This document shows positions 43,810-52,012 of a DNA stretch of 64,000 nt, one piece after another. How positions within the stretch are numbered: the stretch's first letter is position 1; every line of letters starts with the position of its first letter. The stretch is from JAKFEW01 sp036675505 (lineage in GTDB: Bacteria; Cyanobacteriota; Sericytochromatia; S15B-MN24; JAQBPE01). A program made the position numbers and the translations under genes. The notes beneath the pieces were generated by a model, which had not been told where the DNA came from, searched no databases, and was given only the letters and a program-made list of their open reading frames with translations. The DNA lies in contig JAKFEW010000102.1 in assembly GCA_036675505.1 (NCBI GenBank), positions 6,457-70,456 on the forward strand. Reading direction: 5' to 3'.

Positions 43810-43871
43810 AATTCGCTATTCCCCTCGTTTCCGTAGATTTTGTACCCGCCCGGCGAGCAGACGACGCAGCG

Positions 43872-43900
43872 TTGTGGCGCCGCCGCCCGGCCCCTACGAT
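43872..43900 (+). promoter_or_regulatory. Predicted promoter of the small-protein genes
   Basis: TTGTGG (43872-43877), a 17-base spacer and TACGAT (43895-43900) precede the ATG at 43923 by about 22 bases. The divergent lipoprotein gene has a candidate minus-strand -10 TACAAA at 43844-43839. Confidence 0.5.
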
Positions 43901-43922
43901 CGGAGCCGGGGAGGTGCGTGAA

Positions 43923-44147
43923 ATGACCGAAGGACCTTGGGATGGCTCGGATCTGCCGCCACAGGCGGTAGTGCCCGAGCAGGTGCCGGAGCACGGGGCG
44001 GAAGCAGCGACCGGCGGGGGCGGCGGCGGAGGCGGTGATCAGCCGCTCGACCCGCGCGAGCGCGCGGCCCACCCGCGGCCCGACCTCCACGTCGACGAAT
44101 GGCCGGACCACGGCGTGAAGCCGGCGCTCGGCGGGCTCACGATTTAG
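43923..44147 (+). CDS. Small hypothetical protein, Gly/Pro/His-rich
   Basis: A 74-aa frame starts at ATG 43923, eight bases after GGAGG and 22 bases after a good promoter. The product is low in complexity: a Gly-rich run near residue 35 and many Pro, Asp and His residues. No family recognised. The second small gene lies 47 bases downstream. Translation signals make it credible despite its size. Confidence 0.5.
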   Translation: MTEGPWDGSDLPPQAVVPEQVPEHGAEAATGGGGGGGGDQPLDPRERAAHPRPDLHVDEWPDHGVKPALGGLTI

Positions 44148-44194
44148 GCGGGGGGCTGGATTCAGGCGGGGGTTGCGATCCAGGAGGCGAGAGG

Positions 44195-44410
44195 ATGCGG
44201 AAGACCGAGAAGCTGCCCGACGGCACGGAGCGGGAAATCCAGGTCGATACAGGGACCCGAGACTGGGACCGCGCGGAGTTCCGCGGCGAGGCGCCGCCGG
44301 ACCGCTCGGGGCCTGTGCCGGACGAAGTCGTGGGCACGCTCGGCGCGGTGATTCCGCCGCCGACGGCGCTGCCGCAAGAGAAGAGCCACCCCCCGACGAT
44401 CCAGGACTGA
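44195..44410 (+). CDS. Small hypothetical protein
   Basis: The 71-aa frame begins MRKTEKLPDGTEREIQVDTG, with AGGAGG seven bases before ATG 44195. It is polar, Pro-rich at the C-terminus and probably unstructured. It has the same orientation as, and a composition similar to, the 74-aa gene before it, so the two may be a co-transcribed pair. It converges on the SNF2 gene with 25 bases between stops. Function unknown. Confidence 0.5.
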   Translation: MRKTEKLPDGTEREIQVDTGTRDWDRAEFRGEAPPDRSGPVPDEVVGTLGAVIPPPTALPQEKSHPPTIQD

Positions 44411-44435
44411 CGGACCCTCCCCTCACGGGCCGGGT

Positions 44436-47400
44436 TCAGTGGAGCAGGTACTCGAGATCTTCGATCGTGAGCTCGGCGCCGAGGTCGGATGAGCCCAGCA
44501 CGTCGCGCACCATCTGGCGCTTCTGCGCCTGCAGGCTCAGCACCTTTTCCTCGACCGTGTCCTTCGCGATCAGCTTGTAGCTGAACACGTGGCGGGTCTG
44601 GCCGATGCGGTGGGCGCGGTCGGTGGCCTGGTCTTCGACCGCGGGGTTCCACCAGGGGTCGAAGTGGATCACGTAGTCCGCGCCGGTCAGGTTGAGGCCG
44701 GTGCCGCCGGCTTTCAGGCTGATCAAAAAGACCGGCGTGTCGTCGGCGTTGAACTTCTGCACGCGCTCCAGGCGGTCCTTGGTCTGGCCATCGAGGTACG
44801 CGTAGGGGATGTCTTCGGCCGCGAGCGCCTCGCGCAGGACCGTCAGCATCTTCACGAACTGCGAGAAGACCAGCACGCGGTGGCCCTCCTCGATCATCTC
44901 GCGCAGCAGCTCCATGAACTGCTCGACCTTGGCGGAAGGCACGGACGGGCCCTCTTTGAGCACGAGCCGGGGATCGCAGGCGACCTGGCGCAGCCTGAGC
45001 AGGCCTTCGAGCACGTGGAAGTGAGCCCTGCGCAGGCCCTTGGCGCGCACCTCGGCGAAGATGTGGCCGCGGACCGCCGCCAGCGTCTCATCGTAGAGCT
45101 TGCGCTGCTCCACGCCCATCTCGCAGTAGGTCACGATCTCGGTGCGCGGCGGCAGGTCCGTCGCGACGTCCTGCTTGAGGCGGCGCAGGATGAACGGCCG
45201 CGTGAGCCGGCGCAGCTGGTCGCGCGCGGAGTCGGCCTCGCCGGGCTCGATCTTGAAGTAGGTCTGGCGGAAGTGCCGCTCGGAGCCGAGCAGGCCCGGC
45301 ATCAGGAAGTGGAAGAGGCTCCAGAACTCGAGCAGGTTGTTCTCGATCGGCGTACCCGTCAGGCACAGGCGGTGGCGCGCCCGCACGCGGCTCGCCATCT
45401 TGGCGGCCTGCGAGCGCGGGTTCTTGATCTTCTGCGCCTCGTCGAGGATCGCGTAGTTGAAGGGCTGCTCGAGCAGGATCGCGCGGTCGCGCTGCAGCAG
45501 GCCGTAGCTCGTGACCACGACGTCCGCGTCCGGCAGCTCGTCGTAGCGCGCGTGGCGGTCGGAGCCGTGCAGCACGAGCACCCTGAGCGAGGGCGCGAAC
45601 TTCGCGATTTCCTGCTCCCAGTTGTAGACCACGCTGGTGGGCGCGACGAGCAGGCTCGGGCCCTTCACGCCCGCTTCCTTTTCGGCGAGCAGCAGCGCGA
45701 TCGCCTGAATGGTCTTGCCCAGGCCCATGTCGTCGGCGAGGATGCCGTGCAGGCCGAAGTCGCGCCAGAAGGCCAGGCGCGCGAGGCCGCGCAGCTGGTA
45801 GTGGCGCAGCTCGCCGAGGAACCCGCCGGGGGTCTCCACCTCGGCGATCGTCTCGACGCCCTCGAGGCCCTGCAAGAACTTCCGCCAATCGACGTCGGCC
45901 TGCGCCTCCGAGGCGGCCTCGAGCAGCTCGCGGGCGGCCGGCGCGAGGTAGCGCGGCAGGCGCTGGACGAAGCCGTCGCCGTCGGCCTCGCCGGTGAAGC
46001 CGAGGCTCTGGGCGAGCTGGGCCTGCTTCGACAGCCACTCTTCGGGCAGCCGCCCGAACGCGCCGCTGCCCAGGCGCACGAAGCGCGAGTTTTGCTTGAA
46101 GGCGTCGCGCAGCGCGGTCCACGGCACGGCCTCGCCGTCGATCGTGACCGCCGTCTTGATGTCGAACCAGTCGATGCCGGAGGTCACGCCCACCGTCACG
46201 TACGGCGCCTTGCGGTTGACGCGCAGCTTGCTGAGGCGCTCCTCGCCGAAGATCTCGATGCCTTCCTCGACCAGCTGCGGCACCTCGTCCATCAGGAAGA
46301 GCAGCGCCGATTCGCCCCAGGCCAGGAACTGGCCGCCGCCGCGCGAGTCGAGGTGGGTCTGGCCGACGCGGTCGACGAGCTCGCGCTCGGCGGCGATGTC
46401 GCGTTGCCAGAAGCCCCAGCTGCCCTCGCGCTCGCCGCCCACCAGCGCGCGCGCGTCGGCGGGCGAGACCGGCTGGGAGTTCTCGTAGCGGAAGTTCAGG
46501 CGGACGAGGAGGCGATCGCCCTCCTCCGAAAGGTTCAGGCGCGCGCGCGGCTTCGCCGGCGGGTGGATCGTGGGCTCCTCGAGGGTGTTCTCGGGGCCCT
46601 CGCCCATCTCGGGCTCGCCCTCGCCGTCACCGGCCGAGGACGCCAGCGGCGGCCCCTCGATCACGGGGCGCAGGCTGTCCTTGACCTGCAGCCAGCCCGG
46701 CTCGACGCCCACCAGCCGGCCGGGGACGCCGGCCACCAGATGGCCGTCGATGTCCCAGAGCGACTCGTAGGGACCGCCTACGCTGCGGATCGGCATGTCG
46801 GGCCGGATCTCGACGGGCGAGCGACCCGCGCCGAAGACGAACGGGCAGCGCGTCAACAGCGCGAAGACCGGGTTGACCATGTCGTCCTTGAGCGGGATGC
46901 CGTGGGCATGCGGCGACGAGAAGTCGCGGTTGCTCGCGCGGTAGTAAGGCTCGATGATGTCGAGCACGCCGCGGTCGGCGGCCGAGAGGCCGTCGCGCTT
47001 GATCGGGCCCCACATCGCGAGCGGACGCGGCATGCCAGGCAGCCCGTCATCCATCACGATCGCGCGCTCCATCGAGAGCCAGACCGCGACTGAGCGCGTG
47101 TAGAGCTTTTCCATCTTCTTGGGCGGCGGCGCCAGGTGGATGTTGTAGAAGAGCACTTCCATGCCGGGGCGCAGGCTGCCGTCGCCGTCGGCCGTCGGCT
47201 CCTCGGCCGGCGGATCGTGCAGATGGGCCATCGCCACCGCCATCGCATGCTTGCAAGGCGCGAGCATCGGGCAGGTGCAGTCGGCGGTGAGCTCGCGACC
47301 GTCCCACAGCAGCTTCACGCGCGCGGGCGCGAGCGCGCCTTCGTCGACCTCGGCCTCGATCGCCAGGCTGCCTGGCGCGGGGACCGTGACCTTACGATTG

Positions 47401-47483
47401 CCGACCGCCCCACGTTTCATATACGTGGCGCCACGCTTCAGCGTGGCGGGGTCGGCCCATTTCTTGAGATCCCATTCCTGCAT
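44436..47483 (-). CDS. SWIM zinc-finger SNF2-family helicase/ATPase
   Basis: The 1015-aa protein carries a SWIM zinc finger (CTCPMLAPCKH, about residues 69-79) and a bacterial SNF2 N-terminal region. The motor follows: motif I DDMGLGKTIQAI, Ia VAPTSVVYNW, motif II DEAQKIKNP (DEAQ in place of DEAD/H), motif III LTGTPIENN, IV VLVFSQF, V SLKAGGTGLNLTGADYV and VI DRAHRIGQ. It is a dsDNA-translocating ATPase of the RapA/HepA relatives, probably remodelling protein-DNA complexes or stalled RNA polymerase. It is divergent from infA. Confidence 0.93.
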   Translation of the reverse strand: MQEWDLKKWADPATLKRGATYMKRGAVGNRKVTVPAPGSLAIEAEVDEGALAPARVKLLWDGRELTADCTCPMLAPCKHAMAVAMAHLHDPPAEEPTADGDGSLRPGMEVLFYNIHLAPPPKKMEKLYTRSVAVWLSMERAIVMDDGLPGMPRPLAMWGPIKRDGLSAADRGVLDIIEPYYRASNRDFSSPHAHGIPLKDDMVNPVFALLTRCPFVFGAGRSPVEIRPDMPIRSVGGPYESLWDIDGHLVAGVPGRLVGVEPGWLQVKDSLRPVIEGPPLASSAGDGEGEPEMGEGPENTLEEPTIHPPAKPRARLNLSEEGDRLLVRLNFRYENSQPVSPADARALVGGEREGSWGFWQRDIAAERELVDRVGQTHLDSRGGGQFLAWGESALLFLMDEVPQLVEEGIEIFGEERLSKLRVNRKAPYVTVGVTSGIDWFDIKTAVTIDGEAVPWTALRDAFKQNSRFVRLGSGAFGRLPEEWLSKQAQLAQSLGFTGEADGDGFVQRLPRYLAPAARELLEAASEAQADVDWRKFLQGLEGVETIAEVETPGGFLGELRHYQLRGLARLAFWRDFGLHGILADDMGLGKTIQAIALLLAEKEAGVKGPSLLVAPTSVVYNWEQEIAKFAPSLRVLVLHGSDRHARYDELPDADVVVTSYGLLQRDRAILLEQPFNYAILDEAQKIKNPRSQAAKMASRVRARHRLCLTGTPIENNLLEFWSLFHFLMPGLLGSERHFRQTYFKIEPGEADSARDQLRRLTRPFILRRLKQDVATDLPPRTEIVTYCEMGVEQRKLYDETLAAVRGHIFAEVRAKGLRRAHFHVLEGLLRLRQVACDPRLVLKEGPSVPSAKVEQFMELLREMIEEGHRVLVFSQFVKMLTVLREALAAEDIPYAYLDGQTKDRLERVQKFNADDTPVFLISLKAGGTGLNLTGADYVIHFDPWWNPAVEDQATDRAHRIGQTRHVFSYKLIAKDTVEEKVLSLQAQKRQMVRDVLGSSDLGAELTIEDLEYLLH

Positions 47484-47573
47484 GCGGTGGTGGTGTTTCC
47501 CGATTGGCGTGGAACGGTCATTGTAACACGAGTCGTCGCCTGGTGATCGCCGTCATTCACCCGGCGACATGGG

Positions 47574-47579
47574 TATGAT
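47574..47579 (+). promoter_or_regulatory. Candidate -10 element for infA
   Basis: TATGAT at 47574-47579 is a good -10 match 56 bases upstream of the infA ATG, in the gap after the divergent SNF2 gene. A matching -35 is not clear. Confidence 0.35.
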
Positions 47580-47635
47580 ATGCTCACGGAAGACCGGCGT
47601 GGGATGCTGGTGGAAAGGATTCGAAGACCTTCCCA

Positions 47636-47905
47636 ATGGCCAAAGAAGACGTCATCGAGCTATCCGGAACCGTGCAGGAGGCCCTCTCCAACGGGATGTT
47701 CCGCATCACCCTCGACAACGGCCATGAGGTGCTCGGTCACCTCGCGGGCCGCATGCGCCGCTTCCGGATCAAGGTGCTGCTCGGCGACAAAGTTCGCGTC
47801 GAGCTCTCGCCGTATGATCTGACGCGCGGGCGCATCACCTTTCGTGAGAAGGTCTCGTTCGGACCCGGCGGCCCCGGCGGTCCGGGCGGCCCGCGGAAGT
47901 CGTAG
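47636..47905 (+). CDS. infA: Translation initiation factor IF-1
   Basis: The 89-aa protein begins MAKEDVIELSGTVQEALSNGMF and contains GHEVLGHLAGRMRRFRIKVLLGDKVRVELSPYDL, the S1/OB-fold of IF-1 in full. It binds the 30S A site during initiation. It is about 17 residues longer than usual through a Gly-Gly-Pro repeat tail ending in PRKS. The gene lies outside any ribosomal protein cluster here. The next gene's GTG follows its TAG directly, with no spacer. Confidence 0.93.
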   Translation: MAKEDVIELSGTVQEALSNGMFRITLDNGHEVLGHLAGRMRRFRIKVLLGDKVRVELSPYDLTRGRITFREKVSFGPGGPGGPGGPRKS

Positions 47906-49540
47906 GTGTCGGATCTCCCTGGCCTGCCCGCGCCCAAGCCCGAGCCCACCCCGGCGCAGCCCGCGCCCGCCGGTGACGCGCAGCCTCCCGTCACGCCGGG
48001 CACCTCGCCCGAACAGGCGGCCGGCAGCGTGCAGCGCGAGCTCTCGCGCTCCGTCGCCCAGCTGATCCCGGGCGCCGTCGAGCAAGAGCGCCAGCCCGAT
48101 CCCAACACGCGGTTGGGGCTGCACTGGCGCATCTTCGACGTCACCTCGAACTGGCTGATCCTGGTCCTCGCGATCTTCAACCTCTCGCTGGTCTTCTTCG
48201 ATTACACGTACGTCGATCTCCGGCATGTCTACCAGCAGAACGAGTTGCACCAGCTGGTCGAGGGCTACGATCGCATCAAGGGCATCGAGCCGCATCGCGT
48301 CACGGACGACTACGTGAAGAGCGCCGAGCGCACCTTCCGGCTCGTCGAGGCCTCGCCCGACGACCCCTTCACGCAGGCCGCGCTCGACGGCATGATCGAG
48401 AAGACCAAGGCCATGCTCAAGGAGGATCCGTTCCTCACGGCGGGCCTGCGCGGCGTCTCCGAGCAGACCAAGAACCACATCCGCAAGCACATCTGGCTCA
48501 AGAACGTGCCCCCCGACGAGGCGCTGCGCTGGAACCGCATGTGGAGCCAGGAGCGCATCGAGGCCCGGCTGACGCTGCACCACAAGCCGTGGGAGTCGTT
48601 GTCGGCGACCAAGTCGTGGACCGAGTTCTGGTCCGCCGACAACCTGCGCGACAGGCTCCGCGAGGAGGAGCTCTGGTTCAAGGCGGAGATCAAGCCGCTG
48701 ATGGACCGCAACTACTGGCAGACCTACGGCGAGGACGGCCGCGCCAACGACAACTTCTGGATCATCGACTGCTTCTTCCTGCCGATCTTCCTCGGCGAGT
48801 TCATCATCCGCGGCACCCTCGGCGTGAAGCGGGGCGTCTACAAGAACTTCAAGCACTTCTTCGAGACGCGCTGGTACGACGCGGTCTACTTCGTGCCGGT
48901 CCTGGTGTACGCCTTGCCGCCCTCGCTGCAAGGGCCGCTGCACCTCCTGCGCGTGATCTCGGTGGGCGCGCGCATGGAGCGGCTCGGCCTGATCAACCCG
49001 GTCGCGCTCGTGCAGGCGCGGGTCGCCAAGATCCTCGACATGATCACGGACATCGTGAACGTGAAGCTGCTCGGCAACTACCAGGACGGCGTGCGGCGCT
49101 TCGACCTCGAGGAGAGCATGAATACGCTCACGCCGGTCCAGCGCCAGCAGCTCGCCCACCTGATCGAGAAGAACCTCTCGATGGTGGTGGGCAAGGTGCT
49201 GCCGGACGTGATGGACGAGGCCGAGCGGCTCATCACGCACTCGGCGGCGCACGCGCTCGAGATGGCGCCGGCCTACCAACAGTTCAAGCAGCTGCCGTTC
49301 TTCGGCGGGCTGCCCGAGCAGCTGATCCAGCGGATCGTGACCGAGACGATCGCGCAGATGCAGGTCACGATGCTCAAGCAGGTCAACGACCCCGAAAATG
49401 TGCGGCTCACCAAGGACCTGATCCAGGCCGTCACCGAGTCGCTGATGCGGCACATGGCCGATGTCGGCACCGAAGATCAGTTCAAGGCGATGGTCATCGA
49501 CGTGCTGGAAGAGCAGAAGAAACGCATCATGGCGGACTGA
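47906..49540 (+). CDS. Predicted multi-span membrane protein, ion-channel-like, function unknown
   Basis: The 544-aa protein has a Pro-rich cytoplasmic N-terminus, a hydrophobic helix near residues 82-100 (NWLILVLAIFNLSLVFFDY), a soluble segment of about 180 residues, further hydrophobic segments near 284-303 (IDCFFLPIFLGEFIIRG) and 322-340 (RWYDAVYFVPVLVYALPP), and a long helical C-terminus. The pattern of a helix followed by an Arg/Tyr-rich segment recalls ion-transporter-like proteins of Cyanobacteria, but I cannot name the family. The start is GTG 47906 directly after the infA stop, indicating coupling. Confidence 0.7.
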   Translation: MSDLPGLPAPKPEPTPAQPAPAGDAQPPVTPGTSPEQAAGSVQRELSRSVAQLIPGAVEQERQPDPNTRLGLHWRIFDVTSNWLILVLAIFNLSLVFFDYTYVDLRHVYQQNELHQLVEGYDRIKGIEPHRVTDDYVKSAERTFRLVEASPDDPFTQAALDGMIEKTKAMLKEDPFLTAGLRGVSEQTKNHIRKHIWLKNVPPDEALRWNRMWSQERIEARLTLHHKPWESLSATKSWTEFWSADNLRDRLREEELWFKAEIKPLMDRNYWQTYGEDGRANDNFWIIDCFFLPIFLGEFIIRGTLGVKRGVYKNFKHFFETRWYDAVYFVPVLVYALPPSLQGPLHLLRVISVGARMERLGLINPVALVQARVAKILDMITDIVNVKLLGNYQDGVRRFDLEESMNTLTPVQRQQLAHLIEKNLSMVVGKVLPDVMDEAERLITHSAAHALEMAPAYQQFKQLPFFGGLPEQLIQRIVTETIAQMQVTMLKQVNDPENVRLTKDLIQAVTESLMRHMADVGTEDQFKAMVIDVLEEQKKRIMAD

Positions 49541-49559
49541 GCCGCCCAGGAGGAGCGTC

Positions 49560-49991
49560 ATGGTCGAGCGTCAACCGAGCCCTGCCCAACTCGAGCTCTT
49601 CAAGCTCCGGGTCGCGCGCATCATGCGCGACCTGTGGGACGGCTACCTGGAGCGCCGCCAGTCTGCCGAGGAGGCCTTCCAGCCCTGGGACGATCTGGCC
49701 GAGCGCCAGAGCGCGACGAGCGTCGGTGGCACGATCCTGGAGATCTTCGACCTGACGGGCGACCGGCTGGTCTCGCAGTGGGACTGGGAGGGCAGCGACG
49801 CCGAGCTCGCCGAGAATTACGTGCACGACGTGACGAGCCCCTTCCCGACCGGCCAGTACCAGGTGCCGCCCGAAAAGGTCTGGGCGATCGTCGAGATGCC
49901 TGACGAGAAGTTCCTGGCGGCGCGCACGCTCGCGCGCCGGCGGCCGATCGGCGCGGCGGACGCCCCGCGTGAGGGCTTCGCGGCCCCGTGA
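49560..49991 (+). CDS. Hypothetical protein
   Basis: The 143-aa soluble protein has AGGAGG before ATG 49560 and follows the membrane protein by 19 bases. It begins with a helix (LELFKLRVARIMRDLWDGYLERRQSAEEAF) and continues as a beta-rich segment with many aromatic and acidic residues (ILEIFDLTGDRLVSQWDW). No family recognised. It is likely the third gene of an infA-led transcript; a partner role for the membrane protein is possible but not shown. Confidence 0.65.
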   Translation: MVERQPSPAQLELFKLRVARIMRDLWDGYLERRQSAEEAFQPWDDLAERQSATSVGGTILEIFDLTGDRLVSQWDWEGSDAELAENYVHDVTSPFPTGQYQVPPEKVWAIVEMPDEKFLAARTLARRRPIGAADAPREGFAAP

Positions 49992-50042
49992 CCCCGGCGC
50001 CCGACCGTACGGCGGCCGCAGGCCCGCTTGGCGATCTTGCGC

Positions 50043-50058
50043 TAGAATGGTGCGCATG
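50043..50058 (+). promoter_or_regulatory. -10 element placed for a leaderless ATP-grasp transcript
   Basis: TAGAAT (50043-50048) ends seven bases before ATG 50056, so transcription would begin at or next to the start codon. No Shine-Dalgarno sequence is seen, and no good -35. Confidence 0.35.
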
Positions 50059-51243
50059 ACCACGCCGCTGCATTTCTTCTTGATCATGGCCGCCACCGAC
50101 GGCCTCTACGCCCAATCCTTCTTGCGCGAGCTCAAGGCCAAGGGCCAGCGCGTCATCGTGCTCACGCGCGCCGACGCGCTGTCCTACGACTGGCCGCGCG
50201 ACCTGATCGACGGCCTGTACGCGGTGCCCGACATCTTCGACGAGCAGACCGTCGAGAACGCGGTGACCTACCTCGCGCGCGAGGAGCGCATCGACAGGCT
50301 GGTGGGCCCCGGCGAGTACGACATCGAGCTCGCGGCGCGCCTGCGCGAGCACCTGCGCGTGCCCGGCATGGGCGAGACCACCGCGCGCTACTTCCGCGAC
50401 AAGCTCGCGATGCGCGAGCGCGCGGCCGGCCGGGGCATCAAGGTGCCGGCCTTCATCAGCGCGATCCACCGCCCGGCGGTGGCGAAGTTCCTGCGCGACA
50501 CCCCCGGCCCGTGGGTGCTCAAGCCGCGGATGGCGGCCTCGTCGAAGGGCATCCAGAAGCTCTACGACGTCGAGTCGGTCTGGCGGGCGCTCGACAAGCT
50601 GGGCGACAAGGCCGGCCACTACCTGATCGAGCGCTTCACGGCCGGCGACGTCTACCACGTCGACGGCGTGGTCTCGGGCGGCCAGATCCTCTTCGCGTCG
50701 GCCCACAAGTACGGCAAGCCGATCCTCGAGCTGCACACCACGGGCGGCGTCTACACCACCTGGCGGCTCACCGAGAACGGCGATGAGGCCCAGGCGCTGT
50801 TCGCGCTCAACCGGCGCGTGATCGCGGCGTTCGGCATGCTCGCCGGGGTGTTCCACATCGAGTACATCCGGGGCAAGTCGGACGGTGAGTATTACTTCCT
50901 CGAGGCCAGCGCCCGCGTCGGCGCCGGCCTGATCGAGGAGATGGTCGAGGCCGAGAGCGGCGTGAACTTGTGGCAGGAATGGGCCCGCCTCGAGATCGGC
51001 GAGATCCAGCCGCCTTACCAGATCCGCCGCGAGCGCGACAAGTATGTGGGCGTGCTCGCGAGCGCGGTGGCGGCCGCGAAGCCCGACGTCACGGCGCTGC
51101 TCGACGAGCAGGTGCAGGCGTTGCCGTCCAAGCCGCACCACCTGGGCCTGTTGATCACCGGGCCGGACGAGGCGGCCGTGCGGGCCAAGCTCGAGCAATT
51201 GGCCGAACGCGTGGGCCGCGAGCTGATGGTCCGGCTAGGTTGA
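50056..51243 (+). CDS. ATP-grasp domain protein
   Basis: The 395-aa protein has an N-terminal pre-ATP-grasp Rossmann-like part and an ATP-grasp fold: PWVLKPRMAASSKGI (ATP-binding Lys and glycine loop), YLIERFTAGDVYHVDGVV (hinge and Glu) and FHIEYI with YFLEASARVGAG (metal-binding Glu/Asn-type region). Such enzymes ligate a carboxylate to an amine or thiol with ATP. The substrate is unknown. ATG 50056 is preferred to ATG 50047, which overlaps the candidate -10. No operon partner is evident. Confidence 0.82.
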   Translation: MTTPLHFFLIMAATDGLYAQSFLRELKAKGQRVIVLTRADALSYDWPRDLIDGLYAVPDIFDEQTVENAVTYLAREERIDRLVGPGEYDIELAARLREHLRVPGMGETTARYFRDKLAMRERAAGRGIKVPAFISAIHRPAVAKFLRDTPGPWVLKPRMAASSKGIQKLYDVESVWRALDKLGDKAGHYLIERFTAGDVYHVDGVVSGGQILFASAHKYGKPILELHTTGGVYTTWRLTENGDEAQALFALNRRVIAAFGMLAGVFHIEYIRGKSDGEYYFLEASARVGAGLIEEMVEAESGVNLWQEWARLEIGEIQPPYQIRRERDKYVGVLASAVAAAKPDVTALLDEQVQALPSKPHHLGLLITGPDEAAVRAKLEQLAERVGRELMVRLG

Positions 51244-51400
51244 CGTTTAGTCAACAGCACTGATAGACATCTAAAAGCAGGCATGCTTCTCTGGCGCCCT
51301 TTCAGGCTTAACCCGACCTTACTGGCGTCTTGAGCAAGTCCCAACGCCCGTCTCCCGATACTCCCCCTAGGCTGTTCAAGAGCCGTTAGGAGAGTTCGGG

Positions 51401-52012
51401 ATGAAGGCTGCGGTCCGCACCGTCGCGAAAGAGCTGGAAGGCCTGGTGGCCAGCGTGACCCGCCGGGGCGCCAAGCGCCGGGGTGCCGCCGCGGTCACCG
51501 AGAAGGTAGCGGCCGACGTCTTGGGCACCGACGTGGCCCACCTGAGCGGCCGGGCCAAGGCGCTCGCCAACCTCAAGGTCGCGCCGAAAGGCGAAGGCAA
51601 GCAGATGCTCTTCCCCTTCGCCGAAGCGATGGAAGACGACGCCGTGCGCTTCGCCACCAACCGCGCCGCCGGCGAAAAGCGCGAAGCCATCGTCGAGGCG
51701 ATCCTCACCGCGCTGTTCCCGAAGGACAAGGGCTTCGTGGTCAAGGGCGAGCAATACCTGCGCGATCGCCACGGCAAGATCGCGCTCGACGAGGTCTCGG
51801 GCCAGTCGCGCCGCATCGACTTCGCGGTGTTCAAGGGCGAAAACGTGTTGAAGCTCTTCGAAGTGACCTCCGAGAAGGTCAACAAGGCCTTCCAGCTCGC
51901 CAAGGAGCAACGCATGCGCCGCCACGGCGGGCGCTACATGATGCACCCGACCACCGGCGAGCGGCTGCGCATCGCGGCCGAGGTCAAGACGACGGTGATC
52001 CGGCTGCCGTAA
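51401..52012 (+). CDS. Possible PD-(D/E)xK nuclease-fold protein
   Basis: The 203-aa protein starts at ATG 51401 with AGGAGAG upstream. The N-terminal 60 residues are basic and Ala-rich. Residues about 95-195 read as helix-strand-strand with RRIDFAVFKGENVLKLFEVTSEK and then KAFQLAKEQRMRRHGGRYMM. The Asp of RIDF followed by Glu in FEVTS, and the KE-R-R-GG pattern, resemble restriction-endonuclease-fold toxin domains in polymorphic toxin systems. The canonical Lys after ExK is not clear, so catalysis is uncertain. There is no signal sequence or immunity gene nearby. The 3' end overlaps the convergent kinase gene by 29 bases. Confidence 0.6.
   Translation: MKAAVRTVAKELEGLVASVTRRGAKRRGAAAVTEKVAADVLGTDVAHLSGRAKALANLKVAPKGEGKQMLFPFAEAMEDDAVRFATNRAAGEKREAIVEAILTALFPKDKGFVVKGEQYLRDRHGKIALDEVSGQSRRIDFAVFKGENVLKLFEVTSEKVNKAFQLAKEQRMRRHGGRYMMHPTTGERLRIAAEVKTTVIRLP

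Noticed and set aside
40477..43836. 1119-aa plus-strand open frame
   Set aside because: It is antisense to the NHL-repeat lipoproteins, crosses the gap between them and is His/Arg/Ala/Gly-rich with no motif; a GC-rich shadow frame.
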